A stretch of DNA of 64,000 bases from Virgibacillus_N oceani_A (GTDB taxonomy: Bacteria > Bacillota > Bacilli > Bacillales > Amphibacillaceae). The position numbers and the translations under genes are program-made. The stretch lies in the NCBI GenBank assembly GCA_041521345.1, contig JBGOHB010000019.1. The stretch is one strand, 5' to 3'. Below are positions 17,298 through 25,334 of this stretch, piece by piece; the stretch's first letter is position 1; each line of letters opens with the position of its first letter. The notes under the pieces are model-generated. The model was not told the DNA's origin. It was given only the letters and a program-made list of their open reading frames with translations, and made no database searches.

Positions 17298-18800
17298 TTG
17301 ATAAAAAAATTTATTCCAATAATGCTTGCAGTTGTTATGGCAGTCACTATAGGCGCATTCCAAGCGGATACGGTAAAAGCAGATTCGATTGACAGTTTAA
17401 AAGAAAAGATTAATGAGCTGGAACAAGAGAGGCAGGAATTGGAGAATCAAAGAGGAGACCTGGATAGTGACAGGAATGATACCCGAGGGCAAATTGATGA
17501 AAACTTAAGTGAACAGGGTGACGTGGAGCAAGAGATTAACGAAATTGATGGTCATCTTCAAGAAACCACACAAGACATAGAAGCTAAAGAAAATGAGATT
17601 ACTGAAACAAATGATCGGTTGGAAGAATTAGCAAACAGAATAGAAGAGTTGACAGATAGAATAGAAGAATTAACCCATCAAATCACGGTACTTGAGGAAC
17701 GAATTGAAAAAAGGGATGAATTGCTGAAAGACCGGCTCCGTTCCATTCAAAAAAGCGGCGGAAATATGAACTACATAGAAGTAATCCTGGGCGCACAAAG
17801 TTTTGGTGATTTTATCAGCAGAGCTACTGCAGTTAACACGATCATGGATCAGGACAAATCGATCATGGAAGCGCAGGCCAAGGATAAACAAGAGTTAGAA
17901 TCAAGTAAACAAGAAGTTGAGACAAGCAAAGAAGAAGTGGAAGCAAGCAAAGAAGAAGTGGAAGAAAGGAAGCTCGTGCTGGAAGATCAAAAAGACGAAC
18001 TTGTCTCCTTAGTAGCTCAGCTTGATGAGCAAATGGAAGAAAAAGAATCGCTTATGGCACAGCTTCAAGAAGAACATCAAGGCCTGGAAGAAGAAATGCT
18101 CACTTTAGAAGAAGAGCAGGAACTTATAGCTGCACAGGCTGATGCCGTGGAACAATCAAAACAGCTTGCTGAATCGGAAAAAAGTAATTTGGAACAGAAA
18201 GCAAAAGAAGAAGCTGAAAGAAAAGAGCGTGAGAGAAAAGCAGCTCAACAACAGGAACAAAGTTCCAATTCAGGAGGTTCCGGTAACTCCAGCAGTGGGT
18301 CCGGCGATTCAGGCGGTAATTCCGGTAACTCCAGCAGTGCATCCGGCGATTCAGGTGGTAATTCCGGTAATGTAGGCTCTGGTGGCGGGGGCAATGCTAC
18401 ATTTGTTTGGCCAGCAGAAGGCAGGTTATCATCACCTTACGGATGGCGAACGCACCCGGTTCGTGGCGGCAGAAGTTTCCATAATGGTATAGATATTGCA
18501 AATAGTTCAGAGACTGATATAAAGGCAGCTGCTTCCGGTGTAGTTAGTTATGTTGGAAGTATGAGTGGTTATGGTAATACGATCATGCTTACCCACACAA
18601 TCGATGGAACGACTTATACCACGCTCTATGCTCATTTGAACAGTTTTTCTGTATCCGAGGGACAAACTGTCAGCCAAGGACAAAGAATAGCTGGAATGGG
18701 AACCACCGGGGTTTCTACAGGGGTACATTTGCACTTTGAAATACATCCTGGCGGGTATAATAACCATGCAAATCCAACGAAATATTTACCATCCAGATAA
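17298..18800 (+). CDS. Secreted coiled-coil M23 peptidoglycan endopeptidase (FtsEX partner)
   Basis: 500 aa, TTG start 7 bases after GAGAGGGGA. A signal peptide (about residues 1-28, cut near VKADS) is followed by two long coiled-coil stretches. The PcsB/CwlO-type segment RLRSIQKSGGNMNYIEVILGA lies between them. A Gly/Ser linker encoded by two 42-base direct repeats (18279-18362) leads to an M23 metallopeptidase domain with HNGIDIANS and HLHFEIH zinc-ligand motifs. It probably cuts cross-links when FtsEX opens it. B. subtilis CwlO has the same coiled coil but an NlpC/P60 catalytic domain, so this is an EnvC-like variant. Confidence 0.9.
   Translation: MIKKFIPIMLAVVMAVTIGAFQADTVKADSIDSLKEKINELEQERQELENQRGDLDSDRNDTRGQIDENLSEQGDVEQEINEIDGHLQETTQDIEAKENEITETNDRLEELANRIEELTDRIEELTHQITVLEERIEKRDELLKDRLRSIQKSGGNMNYIEVILGAQSFGDFISRATAVNTIMDQDKSIMEAQAKDKQELESSKQEVETSKEEVEASKEEVEERKLVLEDQKDELVSLVAQLDEQMEEKESLMAQLQEEHQGLEEEMLTLEEEQELIAAQADAVEQSKQLAESEKSNLEQKAKEEAERKERERKAAQQQEQSSNSGGSGNSSSGSGDSGGNSGNSSSASGDSGGNSGNVGSGGGGNATFVWPAEGRLSSPYGWRTHPVRGGRSFHNGIDIANSSETDIKAAASGVVSYVGSMSGYGNTIMLTHTIDGTTYTTLYAHLNSFSVSEGQTVSQGQRIAGMGTTGVSTGVHLHFEIHPGGYNNHANPTKYLPSR
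18279..18362 (+). repeat. Two 42-bp tandem repeats in the Gly/Ser linker
   Basis: Units 18279-18320 and 18321-18362 differ at a few positions and a partial third copy follows from 18363. They encode 14-residue Ser/Gly/Asn units of the linker before the M23 domain. Copy number could vary between strains. Confidence 0.9.
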
Positions 18801-18818
18801 GTACAATAATAAAGGAAA

Positions 18819-18854
18819 AGGCATTACCCTTTTATCGGGTTAATGCCTTCTTCT
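18819..18854 (+). terminator. Terminator after the M23 hydrolase
   Basis: AAGGCATTACCC pairs with GGGTTAATGCCTT around TTTTATC (one mismatch), then TCTTCTTTT. Confidence 0.85.
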
Positions 18855-18921
18855 TTTATGCTGTGTTTTCCTTTTCATAAATATTAATCCAAAACCATAG
18901 TCATAAGAAGAAGTTCATGGT

Positions 18922-19046
18922 ATGCTTTTTATATTGTTAAGGGTGTTGTTCAAAAAGTTCGGTAACAATGACTTATGGATCGTGGATATGCTGTGTCTGT
19001 GATTTTTCGGTAATATCAGTACTTTTATCCTCCTTTTTGAACACAT
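18922..19046. repeat. Dispersed repeat copy before ctpB
   Basis: Starts CTTTTTATA, has GTTGTTCAAAAAGTTCGGTA then AATGAC, and ends TCCTCCTTTTTGAACA, so its ends are inverted (TGTTCAAAAAG with CTTTTTGAACA). The element at 10162-10252 is built the same way but shorter. The TTCAAAAAG/CTTTTTGAA ends suggest a MITE-like unit. No coding potential is seen. Confidence 0.55.
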
Positions 19047-19073
19047 ATTTAAAGTTTTATTTGAGGTGAAAAA

Positions 19074-20537
19074 ATGAAATTAACGAAATTGCATATAGCT
19101 ATTATACTGGTTGCTGCGCTTGCTTTGGGTTTTGTTGGCGCATACGGCGGGGTGCTGATGGCCCAGCCGGAAGATGATGCTCAGCAGCAAGTCGAGCTGC
19201 CAGCTGAAACGGCGGGGGAAGAAAATGGTGAAGAGCCTCCGGAGGACGTTGGAAAAGTTGCCCAAGCCTTTCAACTAATAAAGGAGAATTACCTGGAAGA
19301 TGTAGAGGATCAGCAATTGATTGAAGGTGCAATACAAGGTATGCTTACCACGCTGGAAGACCCCTACAGCTCCTATATGGACGTGGAAATGATGGGGGAA
19401 TTTAATGAACAGATTGAATCCTCATTTGAAGGCATTGGTGCAGAGGTCAGCATGGTTAATGGCACTGTAACCATTGTGTCTCCGATAAAAGATTCACCTG
19501 CAGAGCAGGCAGGACTCCGTCCGAATGACCAAGTGCTGGCGGTGGATGATGAAAGTGTGGAAGGGCTTGATTTAAATGAAGCTGTGGCAAAAATCCGTGG
19601 TGAAAAAGGCTCTGAAGTCACATTGAGTATTCTAAGGTCCGGAGCCACTGAACCTTTCGATGTAACAATAGTCCGTGATACAATCCCAGTAGAGACGGTG
19701 TATAATGAAACAGAAACAATTGATGGAAAACTGACAGGCATATTGGAAGTCACCAATTTTTCCGAACATACAGCGGAAGAATTCACAGAGCAGCTGGAAC
19801 AATTGGAAAATGAAGGTATTGAAGGCTTGATTATTGATGTACGTGGAAATCCGGGTGGATTGCTCAATGTGGTCGAAGATATTTTAATGCAGTTTATACC
19901 GGAAGATGTACCATACCTGCAAATTGAAGATCAGGATGGAAACCAGGAGCCATACTATTCCCAGCTTGGTGAGGGTGAGGAAAAGAATTATCCGATCAGT
20001 GTCCTCATAGATGAAGGTAGTGCTTCTGCTTCCGAGATCCTTGCTGTAGCTTTAAAGGAAATGGGTCATGATGTGGTCGGGCAGCCGAGCTTTGGAAAAG
20101 GAACGGTTCAGCAGGCAGTCCCAATGGGTGATGGCAGTTCCATAAAATTAACCTTTTATAAATGGCTATCGCCAAATGGAGAATGGATTCATGAGACTGG
20201 TGTGGAGCCAAGTATAGAAGAGAAACAGCCTGATTATTACTATACAAATCCGGTGCAAATTGATGAGCCTTTAACATATGACCAGGCAGATGAACGCATT
20301 GAAAGTGTACAATTAATGCTGGATGGGCTTGGTTATGAACCTGGCCGTACAGATGGTTACTTTGATGATGCAACCATAGATGCTGTAACTGCTTTTCAGG
20401 AGGAACATGATCTGGAAGCTACCGGTGAGATTGACGAGGAAACAGCTGGTATGATTGAAGCAGAACTGGTTGATCATATTCGAAGTGGAGAAGATGACCA
20501 ACAATTGGAAAGGGCTTTACAGGAAATATACGAGTAA
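19074..20537 (+). CDS. ctpB: CtpB-like S41 carboxyl-terminal processing protease
   Basis: 487 aa. One N-terminal membrane or signal segment, a PDZ domain (about residues 115-195, GIGAEVSMVNGTVTIVSPI, SPAEQAGLRPNDQVLAVD), then the S41 core. The catalytic Ser is in DEGSASASEILA and the Lys in PSFGKGTVQ. A peptidoglycan-binding-type domain closes the protein (VQLMLDGLGYEPGRTDGYFD). In B. subtilis CtpB cuts SpoIVFA to help activate sigma-K processing, and lies downstream of ftsEX, as here. The very acidic region after the membrane segment is typical of halotolerant species. Confidence 0.94.
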   Translation: MKLTKLHIAIILVAALALGFVGAYGGVLMAQPEDDAQQQVELPAETAGEENGEEPPEDVGKVAQAFQLIKENYLEDVEDQQLIEGAIQGMLTTLEDPYSSYMDVEMMGEFNEQIESSFEGIGAEVSMVNGTVTIVSPIKDSPAEQAGLRPNDQVLAVDDESVEGLDLNEAVAKIRGEKGSEVTLSILRSGATEPFDVTIVRDTIPVETVYNETETIDGKLTGILEVTNFSEHTAEEFTEQLEQLENEGIEGLIIDVRGNPGGLLNVVEDILMQFIPEDVPYLQIEDQDGNQEPYYSQLGEGEEKNYPISVLIDEGSASASEILAVALKEMGHDVVGQPSFGKGTVQQAVPMGDGSSIKLTFYKWLSPNGEWIHETGVEPSIEEKQPDYYYTNPVQIDEPLTYDQADERIESVQLMLDGLGYEPGRTDGYFDDATIDAVTAFQEEHDLEATGEIDEETAGMIEAELVDHIRSGEDDQQLERALQEIYE

Positions 20538-20686
20538 GATACATCCGCATGGCATTCATGCGGATTTTCTTACATTATACGAAGAAATACCTGCCTTAAA
20601 GCTGAAAAAATGTTATGATAATAAGGAAATGTTTCGACAAATAAAGTGATTATTTATTTTTGACAGTTTCAGGAGCGGGTGATGAT

Positions 20687-21880
20687 GTGTTAGAAGCATG
20701 GTTATGGGAAATAGGAAAAGGAATCGGGAAAGTTTTTCTGAATCCTCTATTATATTGGGCGATCATATTAGTATTTTGGACAGGCTGGCAGCGAATAAAA
20801 AAAGAGCGATTTGATTTTGGGCTTAAAGTATTTGATGTGTTTTCCGAGTGGCGATATACGTGGAAGGCTTCCATATTATTTGGTTTGGGCATCAGTCTCG
20901 TAACACTTCGAGCAGGGATGGTTTTTTCCTACGACGTCATTTTATTGCTATGTGCTGTCATCATAATACTTAGCATTGCAGGTAAGCTTACATTTCTTTC
21001 AGCAAGCTACACGATTGGAATAACTTATTTACTTCTTTTGTTATTGCCCATATTATTGGAGGAGCAGACAACACTGGATACAGCACTGTTATCAAATATG
21101 AATTTGACTGCTTTAGTAATTCTGCTGGGGATATTTTTAATTATTGAAGGAATTATGTTAACGAGAACGAGACGTAATGATACATATCCCGGGCTGACAC
21201 TTGGAAATCGCGGGGCGTGGATAGGTCTGCATCATGTAAAAAAGCTCGCTATTATTCCCTTTTTTGTCCTGATACCAGCTGGCTTGATTGAACCTGTTGC
21301 CCCATTCTGGCCGTATTTTTCCATTGGCGGTGAATCATACGGATTGCTGCTCTTCCCTTTTATCATAGCCTATGATCATAAGGTGAAAGGAGATTTGCCT
21401 TCATTGGCTGTAAAAAAACTCGCAAAGCCGATGATTTATTTGGGCATTTTGGTACTGGCGATTGCTATTGGCAGTATTTATATCCCTGTTCTGACCTTGG
21501 CTGCAGTCATTGTTGCCATTTTAGGGAGAGAATTTATTAATTACCGGTACCGGATCAGGGAAAATGAAAAGATTCCTTTCTTCCGGCAAATTAACGATGG
21601 ATGCAAGGTGTTGGCTATTATCCCGGGAACGCCTGCAGAACGGTTGGATATCCTTCCGGGGGAAATAGTGGTAAAAGTAAACGGTACGAAAATATCCGGT
21701 ATGGATGATTTTTATCAGGCATTACAAAAAAGCGGAGCTTCCTTTAAATTGGAAATCCTTGATGATGCGCTTGAAAAAAGAATTGTACAGGGAGCCTTGT
21801 ATGAAGGGGAACATCATGAATTAGGACTGATTTTCACGGATGAACCCCATAAAAATAATCAAAAGAAAAAAGCAGAATAA
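20687..21880 (+). CDS. minJ: MinJ, polytopic division-site protein with PDZ domain
   Basis: 397 aa from GTG 20687, ten bases after AGGAGC; a TTG 27 bases upstream would put the ribosome site inside the gene. There are about eight membrane segments. The C-terminal PDZ-like domain (GCKVLAIIPGTPAERLDILPGEIVVKVNGTKI) fits MinJ, which bridges DivIVA and MinD at the poles in B. subtilis; length matches closely. Position after ctpB is conserved. A terminator follows. Confidence 0.88.
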   Translation: MLEAWLWEIGKGIGKVFLNPLLYWAIILVFWTGWQRIKKERFDFGLKVFDVFSEWRYTWKASILFGLGISLVTLRAGMVFSYDVILLLCAVIIILSIAGKLTFLSASYTIGITYLLLLLLPILLEEQTTLDTALLSNMNLTALVILLGIFLIIEGIMLTRTRRNDTYPGLTLGNRGAWIGLHHVKKLAIIPFFVLIPAGLIEPVAPFWPYFSIGGESYGLLLFPFIIAYDHKVKGDLPSLAVKKLAKPMIYLGILVLAIAIGSIYIPVLTLAAVIVAILGREFINYRYRIRENEKIPFFRQINDGCKVLAIIPGTPAERLDILPGEIVVKVNGTKISGMDDFYQALQKSGASFKLEILDDALEKRIVQGALYEGEHHELGLIFTDEPHKNNQKKKAE

Positions 21881-21887
21881 ATTAGAA

Positions 21888-21931
21888 CAACAGGCGTCAC
21901 CGTAAATTTTCGGGGTCAGCCTGTTTTTTGA
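21888..21931 (+). terminator. Terminator after minJ
   Basis: AACAGGCGTCACCG pairs with CGGGGTCAGCCTGTT with small interruptions, then TTTTTT. Confidence 0.8.
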
Positions 21932-22155
21932 TTGATGCGTCAGAAATAACGCTTTACTGCGACCACGCATGATTTCCTTCTGCCTATGTATCATAACCCC
22001 GCTCCTAACTTCTTTCTAAATGAATGATTTATTATGAAAAAACACTGCTAAATGTAAACGTTTTATGGCGAGAAAACCAGCTTATCCTCATTAAATCCTT
22101 CAAAAATCAAATCAATTGCTTCAGCGATTTATTAGATAATCACGGTAATCTCTTT
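21932..22155. other. Gap after the minJ terminator
   Basis: 224 bases before the inverted repeat. Short open frames exist but lack ribosome sites and family resemblance; I see no gene or RNA structure. Confidence 0.5.
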
Positions 22156-22196
22156 ATGATACATGATCGAACGATATTTGCTCTTTCATGTATCAT
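22156..22196. repeat. Inverted repeat at the end of the nuclease remnant
   Basis: ATGATACATGA (22156-22166) and TCATGTATCAT (22186-22196) are perfect 11-base arms with a 19-base loop. The right arm includes the remnant's stop codon. Possibly a transcription stop for the minus strand or a scar of insertion. Confidence 0.6.
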
Positions 22197-22470
22197 TAAA
22201 ACTTACACCTATTAAAGACTTGACGAATTCCCGGTCCCGTTCTTTTATTGCTCTTTTAACAGCTACCTGTTTCTCTTTCTCCAAAGCCCTGCCTACCTTT
22301 GTCATTTTTAACGACTCCTTTACTTTTTTGGCGTATTCATCAACTATAATTTTATCGGTTGCAGTAAGAATCCCAGCTATAACCTGCACCTGGTTAAGAT
22401 ATGTGTTTCCAATCCAAAAAATACCTTCAATAATTCCCCGATCTTTAAAACAAACTAATGATGCACAGAA
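22186..22470 (-). pseudogene. C-terminal remnant of an Rpn-type (PD-(D/E)XK) nuclease/transposase
   Basis: Reading on the minus strand from about 22470, an open frame without a normal start gives GIIEGIFWIGNTYLN, LTATDKIIVDEYAKKVKE, LKMTKVGRALEKEK and a stop at 22186-22188. The LTATDK..EEYAKKVKE..LKMTKVGR pattern resembles the C-terminal part of Rpn recombination-promoting nucleases (formerly putative transposases). About 200 N-terminal residues with the nuclease core are missing, cut off where ykoP begins. The assignment is by memory of the family pattern and moderately sure. Confidence 0.45.
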
Positions 22471-22490
22471 AAATAAGAAAGGGAATAGAA

Positions 22491-23042
22491 ATGAAAAGTT
22501 ATATGTTAGGTGTTTGGAATATAATTGATCCTATTTATTACACATTCAGCCGATTGTGTTATGTACCTGACACGAATCAGCATAACACGGTATTCCGCGT
22601 AAGACTTACGCGATACAAAGGCTCTGCCATAACCCTTAGTGACGGTACCTCCATCAAGAAAAACGATATTTTATTAAAAATTCATTTGCACAATGTGAAG
22701 ATGCTCAATGAGTTGAACATGATTAACAGTGATATGAAGCGAGCGGTTTTCATTTATCATGCCGTCAAAAAATCGTTGCCTAAACTAATGGAATACCTCA
22801 TGCTACATCCGCAATATAAGGAAATAAAAGCAATTATCGGGATAACAAGTCTGTATAAAGGGTCAGGTCGCCTGGGCTTTGATATTGTGTCCATCCAGAA
22901 CAAATATTATCGGATATACAAAAAAATAACGTTTTTGCCAATCAATCTGGTGGCTGGCAACAAACGTTATGAGGATCCTGTATATCTATTCATGTCTAAA
23001 GATAAATTGAACAAGAAATATAGTTCTGTTACCCATACTTAA
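22491..23042 (+). CDS. ykoP: YkoP-like protein
   Basis: 183 aa from ATG 22491 with AAGAAAGGG upstream. It matches the general build of B. subtilis YkoP: no signal peptide, a conserved N-terminal aromatic stretch (IIDPIYYTFSRLCY), and a basic protein with short phrases such as SDGTSIKKNDILLKIHLHN. It lies next to a metallophosphoesterase and an MGDG-synthase-type glycosyltransferase, as ykoP lies with ykoQ and ykoN in B. subtilis. Function is unknown; a link to glycolipid or envelope modification is inferred from context. It is convergent with ykoQ, overlapping by four bases. Confidence 0.7.
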   Translation: MKSYMLGVWNIIDPIYYTFSRLCYVPDTNQHNTVFRVRLTRYKGSAITLSDGTSIKKNDILLKIHLHNVKMLNELNMINSDMKRAVFIYHAVKKSLPKLMEYLMLHPQYKEIKAIIGITSLYKGSGRLGFDIVSIQNKYYRIYKKITFLPINLVAGNKRYEDPVYLFMSKDKLNKKYSSVTHT

Positions 23043-23905
23043 GCATTTTTAGCATAGGTAACATCCTGTAAATTGTTATTTGTGTTGGTGGCACTTACCG
23101 CAACATCATGAAAGGTAATCTCCGGTCGGCTTCCCACGCGAATATTAAACCCGGTTTGTCCCAATCCTTCACTTATATAAAATGGAGAGCTGTTATGCAT
23201 GTGAAGCCCTTTGATTACATTCTTTCTGGCAAGCTCTCCCATTTTGACGAGGTGATATGCCTTTGGGTAGCAAATTTGCCCGCCATGGAAATGTCCGGCC
23301 AATAAATAATCATACTTGTAGTTGTTCATATTTAAAACTACTGTTGGATCATGGGTCAGCACAATATTCATTCCCGGTATCGTCTGCTTATATGCTGCAG
23401 CAAGATCACTCTTGTTGGTGCTGTAGTCATCTACACCGATAATATTAATCACCTGGTTATTAATTTTAATGATCCTGCTCTCATTCTGTAAAACATGAAT
23501 ACTATATGCAAGCAGCAGATTTTTAAGTTCTAAAAAATCGTCTCCTTTTAGCACATAATCATGGTTGCCAAAGACTGCATAAATCCCATGCTTTGGCTTC
23601 ATATCCTGCAGTACTTGTAAATAAGGACTTAATTTTGGAATCGTACGCTTTCGGTCGAGAAAGTCACCTGTTAAAGCAATGATATCCGGTTTTTCATTCT
23701 TTATTTTATCAGCCAATTCGGCTGGACGGATCGATATATTTTCCAGGTGTAAGTCCGACAAATGAAGAATGGATAATGATGGATCTCCGGAATTTTCGTT
23801 ATCATCTATCTTAATCTTATTGATTTGTAGATCTTTTGTGTTTTTATATGCACGGTAAATGAGAAAAGCTAGAATGCCAACAATACCAATGATAATATAA
23901 ATCAT
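23039..23905 (-). CDS. ykoQ: YkoQ-like membrane-anchored metallophosphoesterase
   Basis: 288 aa with AGGAGG 7 bases before the ATG. An N-terminal membrane segment (residues 1-18) precedes a calcineurin-like phosphoesterase domain. All metal-site motifs are present: SDLHLEN, GDFLDRK, GNHDYV, LTHDP and GHFHGGQ. The fold and anchor resemble YkoQ/YaeI-type enzymes; YaeI acts on lipid-linked substrates and may be UDP-diacylglucosamine-related in some bacteria. The substrate here is unknown. The neighbouring glycosyltransferase suggests a lipid-linked sugar. Confidence 0.85.
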   Translation of the reverse strand: MIYIIIGIVGILAFLIYRAYKNTKDLQINKIKIDDNENSGDPSLSILHLSDLHLENISIRPAELADKIKNEKPDIIALTGDFLDRKRTIPKLSPYLQVLQDMKPKHGIYAVFGNHDYVLKGDDFLELKNLLLAYSIHVLQNESRIIKINNQVINIIGVDDYSTNKSDLAAAYKQTIPGMNIVLTHDPTVVLNMNNYKYDYLLAGHFHGGQICYPKAYHLVKMGELARKNVIKGLHMHNSSPFYISEGLGQTGFNIRVGSRPEITFHDVAVSATNTNNNLQDVTYAKNA

Positions 23906-23987
23906 TATTTCGCCTCCTGATTAAATTATAACACCTACAAGTAGGCTGTTTCATTGGTAATTGAAGGCAGATGTGGAGCTGAAAATA

Positions 23988-25091
23988 ATGGAAATACCTA
24001 AAAGAAATGAAGCACTCTTTATGCCTTTTATGCAAATACCAACTGGTCATCATCATGTAGCAGATGCATTGATGGATGACCTGAGACAGATAGATCACAA
24101 AGCAGAGAGCAAAAAGGTTGATATTTTATCTTACAGTTACGGGAAAATGGAAAAAATGGTATCTTCCATGTATTTAAATAGCATTAAACACATACCGGAC
24201 TTTTATGATAGATTATACCGAGAGATGGCCCGCAGACAGAGAAACATACGAAAGCGGCACTACCATTACGAGTGGCTGTTTATGCCTTTTTTTAAAAAAC
24301 TAATGAGCCAGCACGAGCCAAATGTATTATTTTTCACACATTGCCTGCCTTCCAATATGGCGAATGTATTGAAAAAACAGGGAATGCTTCAGACTGTTAC
24401 GGTAAATGTGTACACCGATTATTTTGTGAATAATGTTTGGGGGCTGGAGACGATTGATTATCATTTTGCTCCTTCGTTTTTGGTGAAAAAGTATTTATTG
24501 GAAGCCGGGGTGGATGAGGATCGGATTTTTGTTACCGGGATTCCTGTACATAAAGCTTTTCGGAACAGGGAAAAAATAATCAGAAGAAGGAATACAAAGA
24601 CCATCCTTGTTACCGGAGGCAGTTTAGGAACAGGGCAGCTAGAAAAAATCTTGCCGGATGATACATCAGATCTGCATTTTATCGTTTTATGCGGCACTAA
24701 TCGGGTTTTATATGAGCGTTTATTACAAAAGCAGAACCCGCATATAGAGCCCATTCCTTACATCCATTCAAAATATGAGATGAATAAATTATACGATGCT
24801 GCTGATGCAGTGATAGCCAAAGCAGGTGGAGTAACCATTAGCGAAAGTCTGATGAAACGGAAGCCGTTATTTATTTGTTCGGCACTTCCCGGCCCGGAAA
24901 GAGTCAATGTACAGCAATTACAAGAAATGGGGCTGCTGCTGGAGACGGATGAAACAGATATAACCGGACAGCTTTTTGCTTTTTTGTCAGGCTGCAAAGA
25001 GAAAAGAAAGTATGAAGAAAAGCTGGATGAATATCATGAGCATATGGAAATAAGGTCAATGGATTTACTGCTGGAGGAATTGCTGCAGTAG
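23988..25091 (+). CDS. ykoN: MGDG-synthase-type glycosyltransferase (YkoN-like)
   Basis: 367 aa from ATG 23988 (GGAG about 10 bases upstream; a TTG 27 bases earlier is possible). N-terminal MGDG-synthase domain with the GHHHVADAL pattern; C-terminal GT28-type nucleotide-sugar domain with VTGGSLGTGQLEK and AGGVTISESLMKRKPLF near the end. Enzymes of this family move glucose or galactose from UDP-sugar onto diacylglycerol (UgtP) or build MurG products. With ykoP/ykoQ next to it, YkoN is the nearest B. subtilis comparison. Exact sugar and acceptor are not readable from sequence. Confidence 0.82.
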   Translation: MEIPKRNEALFMPFMQIPTGHHHVADALMDDLRQIDHKAESKKVDILSYSYGKMEKMVSSMYLNSIKHIPDFYDRLYREMARRQRNIRKRHYHYEWLFMPFFKKLMSQHEPNVLFFTHCLPSNMANVLKKQGMLQTVTVNVYTDYFVNNVWGLETIDYHFAPSFLVKKYLLEAGVDEDRIFVTGIPVHKAFRNREKIIRRRNTKTILVTGGSLGTGQLEKILPDDTSDLHFIVLCGTNRVLYERLLQKQNPHIEPIPYIHSKYEMNKLYDAADAVIAKAGGVTISESLMKRKPLFICSALPGPERVNVQQLQEMGLLLETDETDITGQLFAFLSGCKEKRKYEEKLDEYHEHMEIRSMDLLLEELLQ

Positions 25092-25146
25092 CTGTTATGA
25101 AGTAAGCTAGATTATAGTAGAAACAATATAAATACGATATAATAGA

Positions 25147-25182
25147 AAAGCATTAGTAGTCGCGCAGGACTAATGCTTTTTC
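25147..25182 (+). terminator. Terminator between ykoN and uvrB
   Basis: AAAGCATTAGT pairs with ACTAATGCTTT around AGTCGCGCAGG, followed by TT and C. Confidence 0.85.
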
Positions 25183-25252
25183 GCTTTGCTCAATGATTCC
25201 AAAATCAAAAATAAGGGTAAAATGGTAGTAAGTACCGTAAGTAAAACCAATA

Positions 25253-25301
25253 GAATATTTGTTCGTTTTTTGTTAAAATAGATTTGTTATTATGTTATAA
25301 T
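25253..25301 (+). promoter_or_regulatory. lexA box: LexA-like box and -10 upstream of uvrB
   Basis: GAATATTTGTTC at 25253-25264 departs by one base from the Bacillus LexA/DinR half-site pattern GAAC-N4-GTTC. A TATAAT is at 25296-25301, with TTAAAA 17 bases upstream, and the GTG start of uvrB is 33 bases further. uvrBA is SOS-regulated in B. subtilis, so the site is in the right place. Confidence 0.6.
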
Positions 25302-25334
25302 GGAAAGACAGGAAATAGAACGGAGGCAGAAGCA

